NCBI RefSeq assembly: GCF_003347205.1
Contig: NZ_QQBJ01000004.1
Location: 248,001-312,000 of the forward strand
Direction of reading: 5' to 3'
DNA length: 64,000 bases
DNA from: Mycolicibacterium moriokaense
GTDB lineage: Bacteria > Actinomycetota > Actinomycetes > Mycobacteriales > Mycobacteriaceae
The notes under the pieces were generated by a model. That model made no database searches. It had not been told where the DNA came from and worked only from the letters and a program-made list of their open reading frames with translations. Position numbers and translations under genes: made by a program. Positions 56,163 to 64,000 of the stretch are shown here, one piece after another; within the stretch, counting starts at the first letter, position 1; the number at the start of each line of letters is the position of its first letter.

Positions 56163-56740
56163 GGCGTGTACTCCTCGGCCGCGTCGAGCAGCCAGTCGGC
56201 GAGGTACCTGGCGAACGAAGACCGGACCAGGATCCGATAGTCGGTGGCGTCGTCGCGGACCGACAGCAGAATGACGCCCGTGTGGCCGAGCGTGGTCTGC
56301 GCCGCCGCTCCCCCGCCGAACACGCCCGGGTGCAGATCGATCGCGCACCCCTTGGCGAGCACGTCGGCGCTGCGCGGGCCGGTCAGCCGCAGCGTGGTGC
56401 GCTGTCCCGACACGTCGACCGCGGTGCCGCCGCGCGGGCCGAGCGCGTCGCGCAGCCGGGCTTCCAATTCAGATCCGGTCAGCGAGGTGCCCGTTATCAA
56501 CCACTCGTCGGGACCCAGCCAAATCGCCTCTGCGTCAGCGGCTCTGGTGTATGTGCCGGGTGTGGTCGGCAGCGCGAGATCGAGTAGACCCGCGAGCGCG
56601 GCCCCCGCTCCCGCGCGATCGCAGCGCAGTTCGACCATCGTGGTGAACGGCTCCTCCACAAGCGTCACCGAATCGGACAGTTCCGCGAATCGGTCGGCCC
56701 ACGGTCGCAGCGGGCTCGTGCGTGCCAGGGTGTCAGCCAT
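56159..56740 (-). CDS. soxG: sarcosine oxidase gamma subunit
   Basis: 193 aa, close to the about 200 aa of corynebacterial SoxG. It is a GcvT-like small subunit with AIWLGPDEWLITG and DVSGQRTTLRLTGPRSADVLAKG, then GVILLSVRDDATDYRILV. It has no cofactor motif of its own and stabilises the heterotetramer. It overlaps soxA by 8 bp and dgcA by 4 bp. Order soxB-D-A-G is the classical arrangement. Confidence 0.92.
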   Translation of the reverse strand: MADTLARTSPLRPWADRFAELSDSVTLVEEPFTTMVELRCDRAGAGAALAGLLDLALPTTPGTYTRAADAEAIWLGPDEWLITGTSLTGSELEARLRDALGPRGGTAVDVSGQRTTLRLTGPRSADVLAKGCAIDLHPGVFGGGAAAQTTLGHTGVILLSVRDDATDYRILVRSSFARYLADWLLDAAEEYTP

Positions 56741-59576
56741 CGCGGCGCGCTCCTTCCGGATCCACCAGTACCGAGCCGGTCACCTCGACCGGAATCAGCG
56801 TGCCGTCGACGGGCACGTGCAGGGTGTCGCCGATGCGGGACTGTCCCGCCTTGACCAGAGCGAGGGCGAACGTGCGGCCGAGTTCGGCGCTGCGATAGCT
56901 CGAGGTGACGTGGCCGAGCATCGGCACCGGCGGCGGGGGCAGCACATCCTCGGCGCAGTACTCGATGATCTGGGAACCTTCGGGCAGTCGGGTGGACCGG
57001 TCGACGGGAAGGAGCCCAACGAGCTGCTTGCGCAACGGATTCTGATTCTCCGCCCGGCGAAACGATCGTTTGCCGATGAAGTCGAGCTTCTTCTTGGACA
57101 CCGCCCACGCCATGTTGAGATCGTGCGGGCTGACAGTGCCGTCGGTGTCCTGCCCGATGATCGGATAACCCTTCTCGGCGCGCAGCACGTGCATCGTCTC
57201 GGTGCCGTACGGGGTGATGCCGTAGCGCTCACCCGCAGCCAGCAGCAGCTCCCATACTGCGGGTGCGTGCCACCAATTCACGTTGACCTCGAACGCGAGT
57301 TCGCCGGAGAAACTGACCCGGGCCAACCGAACCGGCACCCCCTGCAGAGTCGTCTCACGCCATGTCATGAAACCGAAAGCGTCGTTGGAGACGTCCACCT
57401 CGCCGAAGACCGCGCCGATCACATCGCGCGAGCGCGGACCCACGACCGGGAACGTGGCCCAGTGATCGGTCACCGAGGTGAGCGACACGTGCAGGTCCGG
57501 CCATTCCGTCTGCAGCCACTCCTCCATCCAATCAAGGATTTTCGCCGCGCCGCCGGTGGTCGTGAACACCAGGAATCTGTCTTCGGCAAGACGCATCACG
57601 GTGCCGTCGTCGATCACCATGCCGTCCACCCCGCACATCACGCCGTACCGGATGGCGCCGACCTTCAGGCTGCTCATCAGGTTCGTGTAGGTGCGGTCCA
57701 GCAGTTCGGCGGCGTCCCGACCGGACACATCGATCTTGCCGAGCGTCGAGCCGTCGAGAATCCCCACACCGCCTCGCACAGCCGCACATTCACGGAAGAC
57801 GGCGTCGTCCATCTCCTCACCGGGCTGCGGGTAGTAACGCGGACGTTTCCACTGTCCGACGTCCTCGAACACAGCACCACGGCCGACGTGCCAGTCGTGC
57901 AGCGCCGTCGTGCGTTCGGGATCGAACAGCGCGCCACGATCGCGCCCTGCCAGCGCAGCGAACGCGACTGGCGTGTACGGCGGTCGAAAGGTGGTGGTGC
58001 CCAACTTCTCAATCGGCACACCGAGCAGTTCGGCGGTGATGCCGGAGGCGATCACCCCTGACGTCTTGCCCTGGTCGTGCGCCGTGCCGATGGTGGTGTA
58101 GCGCTTGATGTGCTCAACCGACCGCAACCCCGCGCCGACCGCACGCGCCACGTCGGCAACCGTGGCGTCGCGTTGCACGTCGACGAACTGAGCCTGCTCA
58201 CGGCCGGCAACCCGCCACAGCACGAGCCCGGGATCCGCGTCTTCGACCGCGACGTCGGGAATCGGAGTCGGTTCCGCTGTGGGGAAACCCAATTCGGCCA
58301 GGGCTGCGGCACCCGCGTCGCGGCCCTCGCGCAGGCAGCCGGCCAGGTCCATCGCACCGTTGGCGGCGCCCGCGACACCGATCCCGCCCAGACGCTCGCC
58401 GGGAACGAACCCGCCGAGCATCGAGTCGTAACGCAACGTCCCGCGGGCCTGACTGAAGAGGTGCACGGCCGGATTCCAGCCACCGCTGACCAGTAACGTG
58501 TCACACGGGAGCGCCTCGCCGGCCGCGTCGCCTTCGGCGACGATCGCATGCGTCACGCGGTCGCCGCCGCGGGTGCCCTCGACCACCGCGCCAACCCGCA
58601 ATGCGATACCCCGACGGTCGCACTCGTCCAGCAGCGTCTCGGACACCCGGCTACGAGCGTCGACGATCGTCTCCACCCGCACACCGGCGTCCGCGAGGTC
58701 GAACGCGGCGGCGTAGGCGCTGTCGTTGGTGGTGAACGCCACCACGGAACGGCCGACCAACACGCCGTAGCGATGCAGGAACGTTCTCGCGCTGTGCGCC
58801 AGCATGATTCCCGGCCGATCGTTGTCCTCGAAGACGATCGGGCGCTCATGGGCGCCGGTCGCGACGAGCACTTGCCTGGCCCGGATACGCCACACCCGTT
58901 GCCGGGACATCCGCTGGGGCGCAGCGACGCCCAGGTGGTCGGTGCGCCGTTCGAGGGCCAACACGAATCCGTCGTCGTAATGGCCGAAGGCGGTGGTCCG
59001 CTGCAGATGGCGTACTTCGGGACAGGTCGCCAACTCTGCGACGGCCGATCTCACCCAGTCCGTGGCCGCGGCGTCGCCGACGTGGTCCGTTGAGCCGAGC
59101 AGAAAGCCGCCGGCCTCAGACTGTTCGTCGACCAACACCACTCTGGCACCCGCGCGGGCAGCCGTCAGGGCCGCCATCAGACCCGCGGGTCCCGCGCCGA
59201 CCACGAGCACATCGGTGTGGATGTGCATGGCGTCGTACCGCGCCGAATCGGCGATGTCGGCCAACCGGCCCTGCCCCGGAATACCCCTGGCGGCGAGGCC
59301 GTCGTGCAGTTCGACCGTCGAGGCAAGCAGCATCGGTTCAGGGAATGGCGCCTCGATCTGCACAAGGCCGCCGCTGTCCTCCGCCCACGCCGCCGAAATA
59401 CCGCGTGGCCGGCCGAGTTTGATGCTCGTCGCGATCTTGTGTACGCCGTGAGCGAGCAGCGCGGACGCCAGCGTGTCGCCGCGGTGTCCGACGTAGGTAT
59501 GTCCGTTGAAGGAGAACTCGAGTCGGCTGTCGCGGTCGATGCGGCCGCCGTGCGGGCTGCGGAAGGGCGCTGTCAT
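56733..59576 (-). CDS. soxA: sarcosine oxidase alpha subunit
   Basis: 947 aa. Domains: an N-terminal Fer2-like fold without cluster cysteines (about 15-95, LEFSFNGHTYVGHRGDTLA), an NAD/FAD-binding region (about 120-460, VLVVGAGPAGLMAALTAARAG) and a C-terminal GcvT-like folate domain (about 570-940, SFSGELAFEVNV). With the other subunits it oxidises sarcosine to glycine using O2 and transfers the methyl carbon to tetrahydrofolate, or releases formaldehyde. The start overlaps the soxD stop (ATGA). Confidence 0.94.
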   Translation of the reverse strand: MTAPFRSPHGGRIDRDSRLEFSFNGHTYVGHRGDTLASALLAHGVHKIATSIKLGRPRGISAAWAEDSGGLVQIEAPFPEPMLLASTVELHDGLAARGIPGQGRLADIADSARYDAMHIHTDVLVVGAGPAGLMAALTAARAGARVVLVDEQSEAGGFLLGSTDHVGDAAATDWVRSAVAELATCPEVRHLQRTTAFGHYDDGFVLALERRTDHLGVAAPQRMSRQRVWRIRARQVLVATGAHERPIVFEDNDRPGIMLAHSARTFLHRYGVLVGRSVVAFTTNDSAYAAAFDLADAGVRVETIVDARSRVSETLLDECDRRGIALRVGAVVEGTRGGDRVTHAIVAEGDAAGEALPCDTLLVSGGWNPAVHLFSQARGTLRYDSMLGGFVPGERLGGIGVAGAANGAMDLAGCLREGRDAGAAALAELGFPTAEPTPIPDVAVEDADPGLVLWRVAGREQAQFVDVQRDATVADVARAVGAGLRSVEHIKRYTTIGTAHDQGKTSGVIASGITAELLGVPIEKLGTTTFRPPYTPVAFAALAGRDRGALFDPERTTALHDWHVGRGAVFEDVGQWKRPRYYPQPGEEMDDAVFRECAAVRGGVGILDGSTLGKIDVSGRDAAELLDRTYTNLMSSLKVGAIRYGVMCGVDGMVIDDGTVMRLAEDRFLVFTTTGGAAKILDWMEEWLQTEWPDLHVSLTSVTDHWATFPVVGPRSRDVIGAVFGEVDVSNDAFGFMTWRETTLQGVPVRLARVSFSGELAFEVNVNWWHAPAVWELLLAAGERYGITPYGTETMHVLRAEKGYPIIGQDTDGTVSPHDLNMAWAVSKKKLDFIGKRSFRRAENQNPLRKQLVGLLPVDRSTRLPEGSQIIEYCAEDVLPPPPVPMLGHVTSSYRSAELGRTFALALVKAGQSRIGDTLHVPVDGTLIPVEVTGSVLVDPEGARRDG

Positions 59577-59851
59577 GAGACCACCGGCTTCGGTTCGCCC
59601 ATGCGATAGACGCCGTGGAAGCGGTAGGTGACGGTGTCACGCAGGGCATTGAACCAGCGGCGGCATCCCACGCTGTGGCACCACCGCTCGGCGGATACCC
59701 CTTTGGGGTTGGACCGGAAGAACACGTAGTGCGCCCACTGTTCATCCGTCAGACTCGCCGGATCCTGCGGGTAGACGACGTGCGCCTGTCCTCCGTAGTG
59801 GAACTCGGTCTCCTCCCGTGGGCCGCACCACGGACACTCGATGAGTTGCAT
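59573..59851 (-). CDS. soxD: sarcosine oxidase delta subunit
   Basis: 92 aa from the ATG at 59851 (MQLIECPWCGPREETEF). It has the zinc site typical of SoxD: Cys6-x-x-Cys9 at the N-terminus with WCHSVGCRRWF later. DPASLTDEQWAHYVFFR and SNPKG are characteristic. It lies 30 bp after soxB and overlaps soxA by 4 bp. It is a small structural subunit of the heterotetramer. Confidence 0.93.
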   Translation of the reverse strand: MQLIECPWCGPREETEFHYGGQAHVVYPQDPASLTDEQWAHYVFFRSNPKGVSAERWCHSVGCRRWFNALRDTVTYRFHGVYRMGEPKPVVS

Positions 59852-59881
59852 ATTTCTCCCAGCTCTCAGGGCCAACCGTTG

Positions 59882-61114
59882 TCAGTGGGCGACGGCAGCG
59901 GCGCCGTGCTCGTCGACGAGCGCGCCGGTGACGAAGCGGTCAAGCGCGAACGGAGCCACGTAAGCGTGCGGCTCGTCGCGGGCGATGGTGTCGGCCAGAC
60001 ACCAGCCGATGCCGGGTGTGGCCTTGAACCCCCCTGTCCCCCAACCACAATTGAGGTACAGATTCCGGTACGGAGTGCGGCCGATGATGGGCGAGGCATC
60101 CGGTGTCACATCGACGATTCCTCCCCAGGAGCGCAGCAGGTGCGCCCGCGCGAAGATCGGGAAGAGCTCGACGGCAGCGGCCATCTGCCGCTCGATGATG
60201 TGAAACGCACCGCGCTGGCCGTAGCCGTTGTAGGAGTCGATGCCCGCGCCCATCACCAGTTCACCCTTGTGTGCCTGTGACACATAGACGTGTACCGCAT
60301 TCGACATCACGATCGTCGGGTGAACGGGCTCGAGCAGTTCGGAGACCAATGCCTGCAGCGGATGACTCTGCAGCGGCACTCGGAACCCGAGCATGTCGGT
60401 CAGCACCGAGGTATGGCCCGCCGCGCACAAGGCCACCTGGCCCGCCGCGATATCGCCGAGCGTGGTGCGCACACCGGTGATCCGGTCACCTTCGGTGACA
60501 AAGCCGGTGACCTCGCAGCCTTGCAGCAGATCGACTCCCGCCGCATCGGCGCGACGCGCGAAACCCCAGGCGACGTAGTCATGTTTGGCGATTCCGGCAC
60601 GCGGTTGGTAGGTCGCGCCGAGCACCGGGTAGCGAAGATCGGCCGAGACGTTGACGATCGGGCAGATCTTCTTCACTTCGTCGGGCTCGAGCCACTCGGC
60701 GTCGATGCCGTTGAGCACGTTCGCTTCCACCCGCCGCACACCGTCGCGCACATCCTGAAGGCTGTGGGCGAGGTTCAGCACGCCGCGCTGGCTGAACAGG
60801 ATCGGGTAGCCCAAGTCGTCCTCGAGGCCCTCCCACAGCTTCAGCGAGTGTTCGTAGATCGCCGCGCTCTCGTCCCACAAATAGTTCGACCGGATCAGTG
60901 TCGTGTTACGGGCCATGTTGCCGCCCGCGAGCCAACCCTTCTCCACGACGGCCACATTGGTGATGCCGTGGTTCTTCGCCAGATAGTGCGCCGTCGCCAA
61001 GCCGTGGCCGCCGCCGCCGATGATCACGACGTCGTAGGTCCGTTTGGGCGCCGGGTTGCGCCACAGGAAGTCCGGATGATCGGGCAGATGCTCGCCCGGG
61101 GCCGTCTGACTCAC
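59882..61114 (-). CDS. soxB: sarcosine oxidase beta subunit
   Basis: 410 aa from the GTG at 61114 ([20 protein letters not shown]), chosen for its GGGGAG ribosome site and family length; the longer frame would pass through the operator. It is a DAO-family flavoprotein with FAD-binding [20 protein letters not shown]. His178 ([15 protein letters not shown]) is the likely covalent FMN attachment residue. [25 protein letters not shown] closes the fold. It carries the sarcosine-oxidising site. First gene of the soxBDAG-dgcA-mscR series. Confidence 0.94.
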   Translation of the reverse strand: MSQTAPGEHLPDHPDFLWRNPAPKRTYDVVIIGGGGHGLATAHYLAKNHGITNVAVVEKGWLAGGNMARNTTLIRSNYLWDESAAIYEHSLKLWEGLEDDLGYPILFSQRGVLNLAHSLQDVRDGVRRVEANVLNGIDAEWLEPDEVKKICPIVNVSADLRYPVLGATYQPRAGIAKHDYVAWGFARRADAAGVDLLQGCEVTGFVTEGDRITGVRTTLGDIAAGQVALCAAGHTSVLTDMLGFRVPLQSHPLQALVSELLEPVHPTIVMSNAVHVYVSQAHKGELVMGAGIDSYNGYGQRGAFHIIERQMAAAVELFPIFARAHLLRSWGGIVDVTPDASPIIGRTPYRNLYLNCGWGTGGFKATPGIGWCLADTIARDEPHAYVAPFALDRFVTGALVDEHGAAAVAH

Positions 61115-61144
61115 GCTTGGCTCCCCATCGAACAGTAGTTGTGT

Positions 61145-61160
61145 AACTGATATATCAGTT
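61145..61160. promoter_or_regulatory. GntR operator (perfect 16-bp palindrome) between soxB and gntR
   Basis: AACTGATATATCAGTT, identical over all 16 bases to 41628-41643. It lies next to the predicted soxB transcription start (+1 to +16) and upstream of gntR, where it would also reach the -35 region of a gntR promoter with TATGAT at 61172-61177. Confidence 0.78.
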
Positions 61161-61167
61161 GTCGAGC

Positions 61168-61197
61168 ACAGTATGATACGTTGATGTGCGCGGTCAA
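61168..61197 (-). promoter_or_regulatory. soxB operon promoter
   Basis: On the minus strand TTGACC (61197-61192), an 18-bp spacer and TACTGT (61173-61168). The -35 and spacing are identical to the glyA promoter. Confidence 0.55.
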
Positions 61198-61224
61198 GAG
61201 CCAATGTCGACGGGAGACTGACTG

Positions 61225-61890
61225 ATGAGCCTGGAACTGGTCGAGACCGGCGAGGGCGCGGCACTGTCCAACGCCGATCTGGCATATCAGGTCATTCGTG
61301 AGCGCCTGATCATGCTCGACATCCGGCCCAGCGATCCGATCAACGACGAGGGTCTGGCCCGTCAGTTGGGGCTCGGGCGTACCCCCGTGCGTGAGGCGCT
61401 CAAGCGGCTCGAGCGGGATCGGCTGGTCATCGCCTATCCCCGCCGCGGCACGTTCGCCACCACGGTCGACATCACCGACCTCGCCCACATCCAGGAGATC
61501 CGCAGGCAACTGGAGCCTGTCGTAGCGGCACGCGCCGCGCGCACCGCATCCCTGGAGGCCCGCGTCAAGCTGTCGGAACTCGCCGACGAGATCGCCAAGA
61601 TCGAGCCCTCGGACGACCCGCGGATGCTGCTTCGCTTCGACATCCGGGTGCACACCGCGATCTACAAAGCGTCGGGCAATCCCTATCTGGAGGACGTGCT
61701 CGTCTGCCAGGACGCCCACGCGACCCGGATCTGGTGCCTTTTCCTCGACCGTTTGTCCAACGTGGCAGAGCACGTTGTCGAACACGTCAGCCTGCTCCGA
61801 GCGATCATCGACGGCGACGCCGACCTCGCGGCCAAGCTCGCGTCAGAGCATGTCATCGGCTTCGAACAGGCCGTACGAGCGGTGCTTTAG
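61225..61890 (+). CDS. GntR-family (FadR/FCD) regulator of sarcosine-glycine genes
   Basis: 221 aa. The N-terminal GntR winged helix has [20 protein letters not shown] and [20 protein letters not shown] (about 22-70). The C-terminal FCD domain (about 90-215) carries metal/ligand residues in [20 protein letters not shown] and the [13 protein letters not shown] helix. It is divergent from soxB with the 16-bp palindrome between them, and the same palindrome controls glyA-sdaA. Ligand probably a pathway intermediate such as sarcosine or glycine. It sits at the right border of the inserted cluster, next to prcA. Confidence 0.9.
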   Translation: MSLELVETGEGAALSNADLAYQVIRERLIMLDIRPSDPINDEGLARQLGLGRTPVREALKRLERDRLVIAYPRRGTFATTVDITDLAHIQEIRRQLEPVVAARAARTASLEARVKLSELADEIAKIEPSDDPRMLLRFDIRVHTAIYKASGNPYLEDVLVCQDAHATRIWCLFLDRLSNVAEHVVEHVSLLRAIIDGDADLAAKLASEHVIGFEQAVRAVL

Positions 61891-61936
61891 GAACTGTCCT
61901 CGGACACTCCCCGATGCGGCGTCGCGGCCGGGCAGG

Positions 61937-62668
61937 CTACTCCGCGGAGCTGGAGGAACTGGATGTGTCCTCGGGCAGCAACGCGTCGAGCGCGGGACCG
62001 GTGATGCGCCGGAACGCCCGCCGGGGACGGGTCGCGTCGAGGATGGCGACCTCGAGCGTGTCCGGGCCGAGGGCCCGGGTGTCCGAGCCGTTGCCTTCGG
62101 CCTTCAGCGCACCGATGGCGATCTTCACGGCCTCGGACAGCGGGGTGTTCTCCGCGTAGGACTGGTTGAGCTTCTCGATGATCGGCTCCGTCGTGCCGCC
62201 CATGACCACGAAGTGGGGTTCGTCGGCGATCGACCCGTCGTAGGTGATGCGGTAGAGCTCGGGCGCCTTGGTCTCGCCGTAGTGGGCGACCTCGGCCACG
62301 CACAGCTCGACCTCGTAGGGTTTGGCCTGCTCGGTGAAGATGGTGCCGAGAGTCTGGGCGTAGACGTTGGCCAGCTGACGGCCGGTCACGTCACGCCGGT
62401 CGTAGGCGTAGCCCCTGGTGTCCGCGTACTGGATGCCGCCACGGCGAAGGTTGTCGAACTCGTTGAACCGACCGACGGCGGCGAACCCGACCCGGTCGTA
62501 GAGTTCGCTGACCTTCTGCAGCGACCGCGACGGGTTCTCGGCGACGAACAGCACACCGGAGTCGTAGGCCAGCACCACCACGCTGCGGCCCCTGGCGATG
62601 CCCTTGCGCGCAAGCTCCGAGCGCTCGCGCATTGCCTGCTCGGGCGAGATGAAATACGGAAAGCTCAC
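61937..62668 (-). CDS. prcA: proteasome alpha subunit PrcA
   Basis: 243 aa. It forms the outer rings of the 20S proteasome core and the gate that docks Mpa and other activators. The N-terminal gate region is [20 protein letters not shown]. The body has [20 protein letters not shown] and [20 protein letters not shown]. The Ser-rich C-terminal tail ([10 protein letters not shown]) is species variable. The ATG overlaps the prcB stop by 4 bp. Confidence 0.97.
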   Translation of the reverse strand: MSFPYFISPEQAMRERSELARKGIARGRSVVVLAYDSGVLFVAENPSRSLQKVSELYDRVGFAAVGRFNEFDNLRRGGIQYADTRGYAYDRRDVTGRQLANVYAQTLGTIFTEQAKPYEVELCVAEVAHYGETKAPELYRITYDGSIADEPHFVVMGGTTEPIIEKLNQSYAENTPLSEAVKIAIGALKAEGNGSDTRALGPDTLEVAILDATRPRRAFRRITGPALDALLPEDTSSSSSSAE

Positions 62669-63561
62669 GAATCCCCTCGCGCATCCGTCGACGGCCCGGC
62701 CGAGTGCCGGAATGTGTCTCTGCGGGAACGATTTTCGATCACCTCACGGGCCAGTGTCGCGATTCGGTCTTCCGCGACCTCCTCGGCACCGTCGGCGCCG
62801 AGGAGCACCGCCGTCGGGTAGATGCCGCGCACCAGGTCCGGCCCACCGGTCGCCGAGTCGTCGTCGGCTGCGTCGTAGAGGCCCTCGATCGCGACTCGAA
62901 GCGCCGAATCGGCGTCCACGACCTCCGAGTACAGCTTCTTGATCGAAGACTTGGCGAAGATCGAACCGGAGCCGACCGACTGGTAGCCCTCCTCTTCGAA
63001 GTTCCAGCCGCCCGCGGCGTCGAACGAGACGATGCGCCCGGCCGCCTGCGGGTCCGGGTCGTCGAGGTCGTAGCCGGCCAACAGCGGAAGCGCGATGAAG
63101 CCCTGCAGAGCCGCACCGAGGTTGCCGCGCACCATGGTCGCCAACCGGTTCACCTTGCCTGGGAAGGTCAGCATCACGCCCTCGACCTTCTCGTAATGCT
63201 CGAGTTCGACGGCGTAGAGGCGGGCGAACTCGACGGCGATGGCCGCGGTTCCTGCGATGCCCGTCGCCGTGTAGTCGTCGGTGATGTACACCTTCTTCAC
63301 GTCGCGGCTGGCGATCATGTTGCCCTGGGTGGCGCGGCGGTCGCCCGCCATCACCACACCGCCGGGGAAGGTCAGCGCGACGATCGTGGTGCCGTGCGGC
63401 AGCACATCGCCCGATCCCGACACCTCGTGCGTGGCGCCTGTCCTGTTCACAGGCAGCAGTTCGGGCGCCTGACGGCGCAACAGTTCAGAAAAGGACGACA
63501 GGTCCACAGGTACGGAAAGAGGTGACGGAAAGGACAGCTGCTCGCGGTGCGGCCAGCTCAC
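62665..63561 (-). CDS. prcB: proteasome beta subunit PrcB
   Basis: 298 aa including a 57-residue propeptide. Cleavage before Thr58 ([19 protein letters not shown]) exposes the catalytic N-terminal threonine. The mature part has [18 protein letters not shown] with the conserved Lys/Asp residues. It forms the proteolytic inner rings. Coupled by overlap to both pup (4 bp) and prcA (4 bp). Confidence 0.97.
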   Translation of the reverse strand: MSWPHREQLSFPSPLSVPVDLSSFSELLRRQAPELLPVNRTGATHEVSGSGDVLPHGTTIVALTFPGGVVMAGDRRATQGNMIASRDVKKVYITDDYTATGIAGTAAIAVEFARLYAVELEHYEKVEGVMLTFPGKVNRLATMVRGNLGAALQGFIALPLLAGYDLDDPDPQAAGRIVSFDAAGGWNFEEEGYQSVGSGSIFAKSSIKKLYSEVVDADSALRVAIEGLYDAADDDSATGGPDLVRGIYPTAVLLGADGAEEVAEDRIATLAREVIENRSRRDTFRHSAGPSTDARGDS

Positions 63562-63752
63562 TGTCCCCCCTTCTGGACGTATGCGCGAACGAAGTCTTCG
63601 GCGTTCTCTTCCAGAACGTCGTCGATCTCGTCGAGCAGATCGTCGGTCTCCTCGGTCAGCTTCTCGCGACGCTCTTGCCCGGCGGCCGTGCTGCCGGTGA
63701 GGTCGTCGTCCTCGCCGCCACCACCGCCACGCTTGGTCTGCTCCTGAGCCAT
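63558..63752 (-). CDS. pup: prokaryotic ubiquitin-like protein Pup
   Basis: 64 aa from the ATG at 63752 ([18 protein letters not shown]). It has the coiled-coil Mpa-binding segment [19 protein letters not shown] and ends in Gly-Gly-Gln (VQKGGQ), which must be deamidated by Dop to Glu before PafA can ligate it. It is intrinsically disordered. Upstream in-frame Met codons are not part of the conserved protein. Confidence 0.97.
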   Translation of the reverse strand: MAQEQTKRGGGGGEDDDLTGSTAAGQERREKLTEETDDLLDEIDDVLEENAEDFVRAYVQKGGQ

Positions 63753-63846
63753 CGCTGCCTCCTGCATCGTATTCGGCGGGCCGTGTCGCCGCCCGCCGGT
63801 TACTCCACCCTACCGGTGTACGCCCGAATTGCCGGGTATAGCGCGG

Positions 63847-64000
63847 TTAGTTGGTGAGCTGCTCTACCAATTCCACGGCGCTGTCCACGGAGTCCAGCAG
63901 CGCCCCGACGTGCGCTTTACTCCCCCGCAGCGGCTCCAGCGTCGGAATCCGGACCAGCGAATCACCGCCCAGATCGAAGATGACGGAGTCCCAGCTGGCG
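63847..64000 (-). CDS. dop: Pup deamidase/depupylase Dop (C-terminal end only)
   Basis: The last 50 residues are visible: [38 protein letters not shown] and VELVEQLTN before a TAA. These match the C-terminus of mycobacterial Dop, which deamidates Pup and removes it from substrates. The gene order dop-pup-prcB-prcA is conserved. Most of the gene is beyond the right edge. A 94-bp gap separates it from pup. Confidence 0.92.
   Translation of the reverse strand, partial: ASWDSVIFDLGGDSLVRIPTLEPLRGSKAHVGALLDSVDSAVELVEQLTN

Noticed and set aside
61115-61285. 467-aa version of SoxB
   Set aside because: The extra N-terminus runs through the operator and promoter; the GTG at 61114 has a good ribosome site and gives the family length.
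38039-61890. Insertion sequences, integrase or att repeats at the cluster borders
   Set aside because: I saw no transposase, integrase or flanking direct repeat at either end, so mobility of the cluster cannot be claimed from sequence.
1-64000. tRNA, rRNA or CRISPR features
   Set aside because: No tRNA-like cloverleaf, rRNA segment or regularly spaced repeat array was recognised; nearly all sequence is accounted for by protein genes.

Overview
The window is high-GC chromosomal DNA from a mycobacterium, most likely a rapid grower (Mycolicibacterium type). The gene order follows the conserved mycobacterial arrangement rbpA - ppm1/lnt - fxsA - cobN - cobGHIJ - cobKML - pepE - exonuclease - helY - tatC - tatA - pafC/B/A - prcA/prcB/pup/dop. 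As in non-tuberculous relatives, polyprenol-phosphate-mannose synthase and apolipoprotein N-acyltransferase are separate overlapping genes rather than one fusion. The species cannot be fixed from the sequence. I see no insertion sequence, tRNA, rRNA, CRISPR array or prophage.

Layout. 0-8 kb: a lipoprotein running off the left edge, a winged-helix/hydrolase fusion, a small zinc-finger protein, rbpA with a SigH/SigE-like promoter, ppm1, lnt, an amidohydrolase, fxsA and two tandem F420-type PPOX proteins. 8-20.7 kb: aerobic cobalamin genes (cobN leftward; cobG-H-IJ rightward; cobL-M-K leftward) with a SDR and an F420-dependent biliverdin reductase-like gene. Ahead of cobN lie two tandem paralogous membrane peptides (33 and 35 aa), a third orphan gene and a perfect CRP-type palindrome. 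20.8-38 kb: a 13E12-family HNH gene with overlapping PafBC-type and LexA-type sites, a zinc-ribbon membrane protein, pepE, a VOC protein, a 5'-3' exonuclease, a DUF4333 protein, helY, tatC, tatA, pafC-pafB, a methyltransferase, pafA, a TetR regulator, an ESX-like/WXG-hydrolase pair and an epoxide-hydrolase-like protein facing an IclR regulator.

38.9-61.9 kb is a metabolic cluster between pafA and prcA. It encodes a complete choline degradation route: choline dehydrogenase (betA), betaine aldehyde dehydrogenase (betB), a betaine/choline ABC transporter, a three-component betaine oxygenase (Rieske ferredoxin, FAD reductase, gbcA), a dimethylglycine demethylase-like enzyme (dgcA), heterotetrameric sarcosine oxidase (soxB-D-A-G), a mycothiol-dependent formaldehyde dehydrogenase (mscR), serine hydroxymethyltransferase (glyA) and serine dehydratase (sdaA). 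Together these would take choline to pyruvate and clear the formaldehyde. Two operator families are visible. A TTGC-N7-GCAA palindrome lies at betB, at the IclR gene and at betA, with a degenerate copy at the oxygenase operon; it fits control by the IclR at 50.3 kb. An identical 16-bp palindrome lies at the glyA-sdaA promoter and between soxB and a GntR gene, 19.5 kb apart; it fits control by that GntR.

61.9-64 kb: prcA, prcB, pup and the 3' end of dop complete the Pup-proteasome locus.

Coding density is very high. No gene-free stretch exceeds 300 bases; the longest is 41578-41825 (248 b), which holds the divergent glyA/betB control region.
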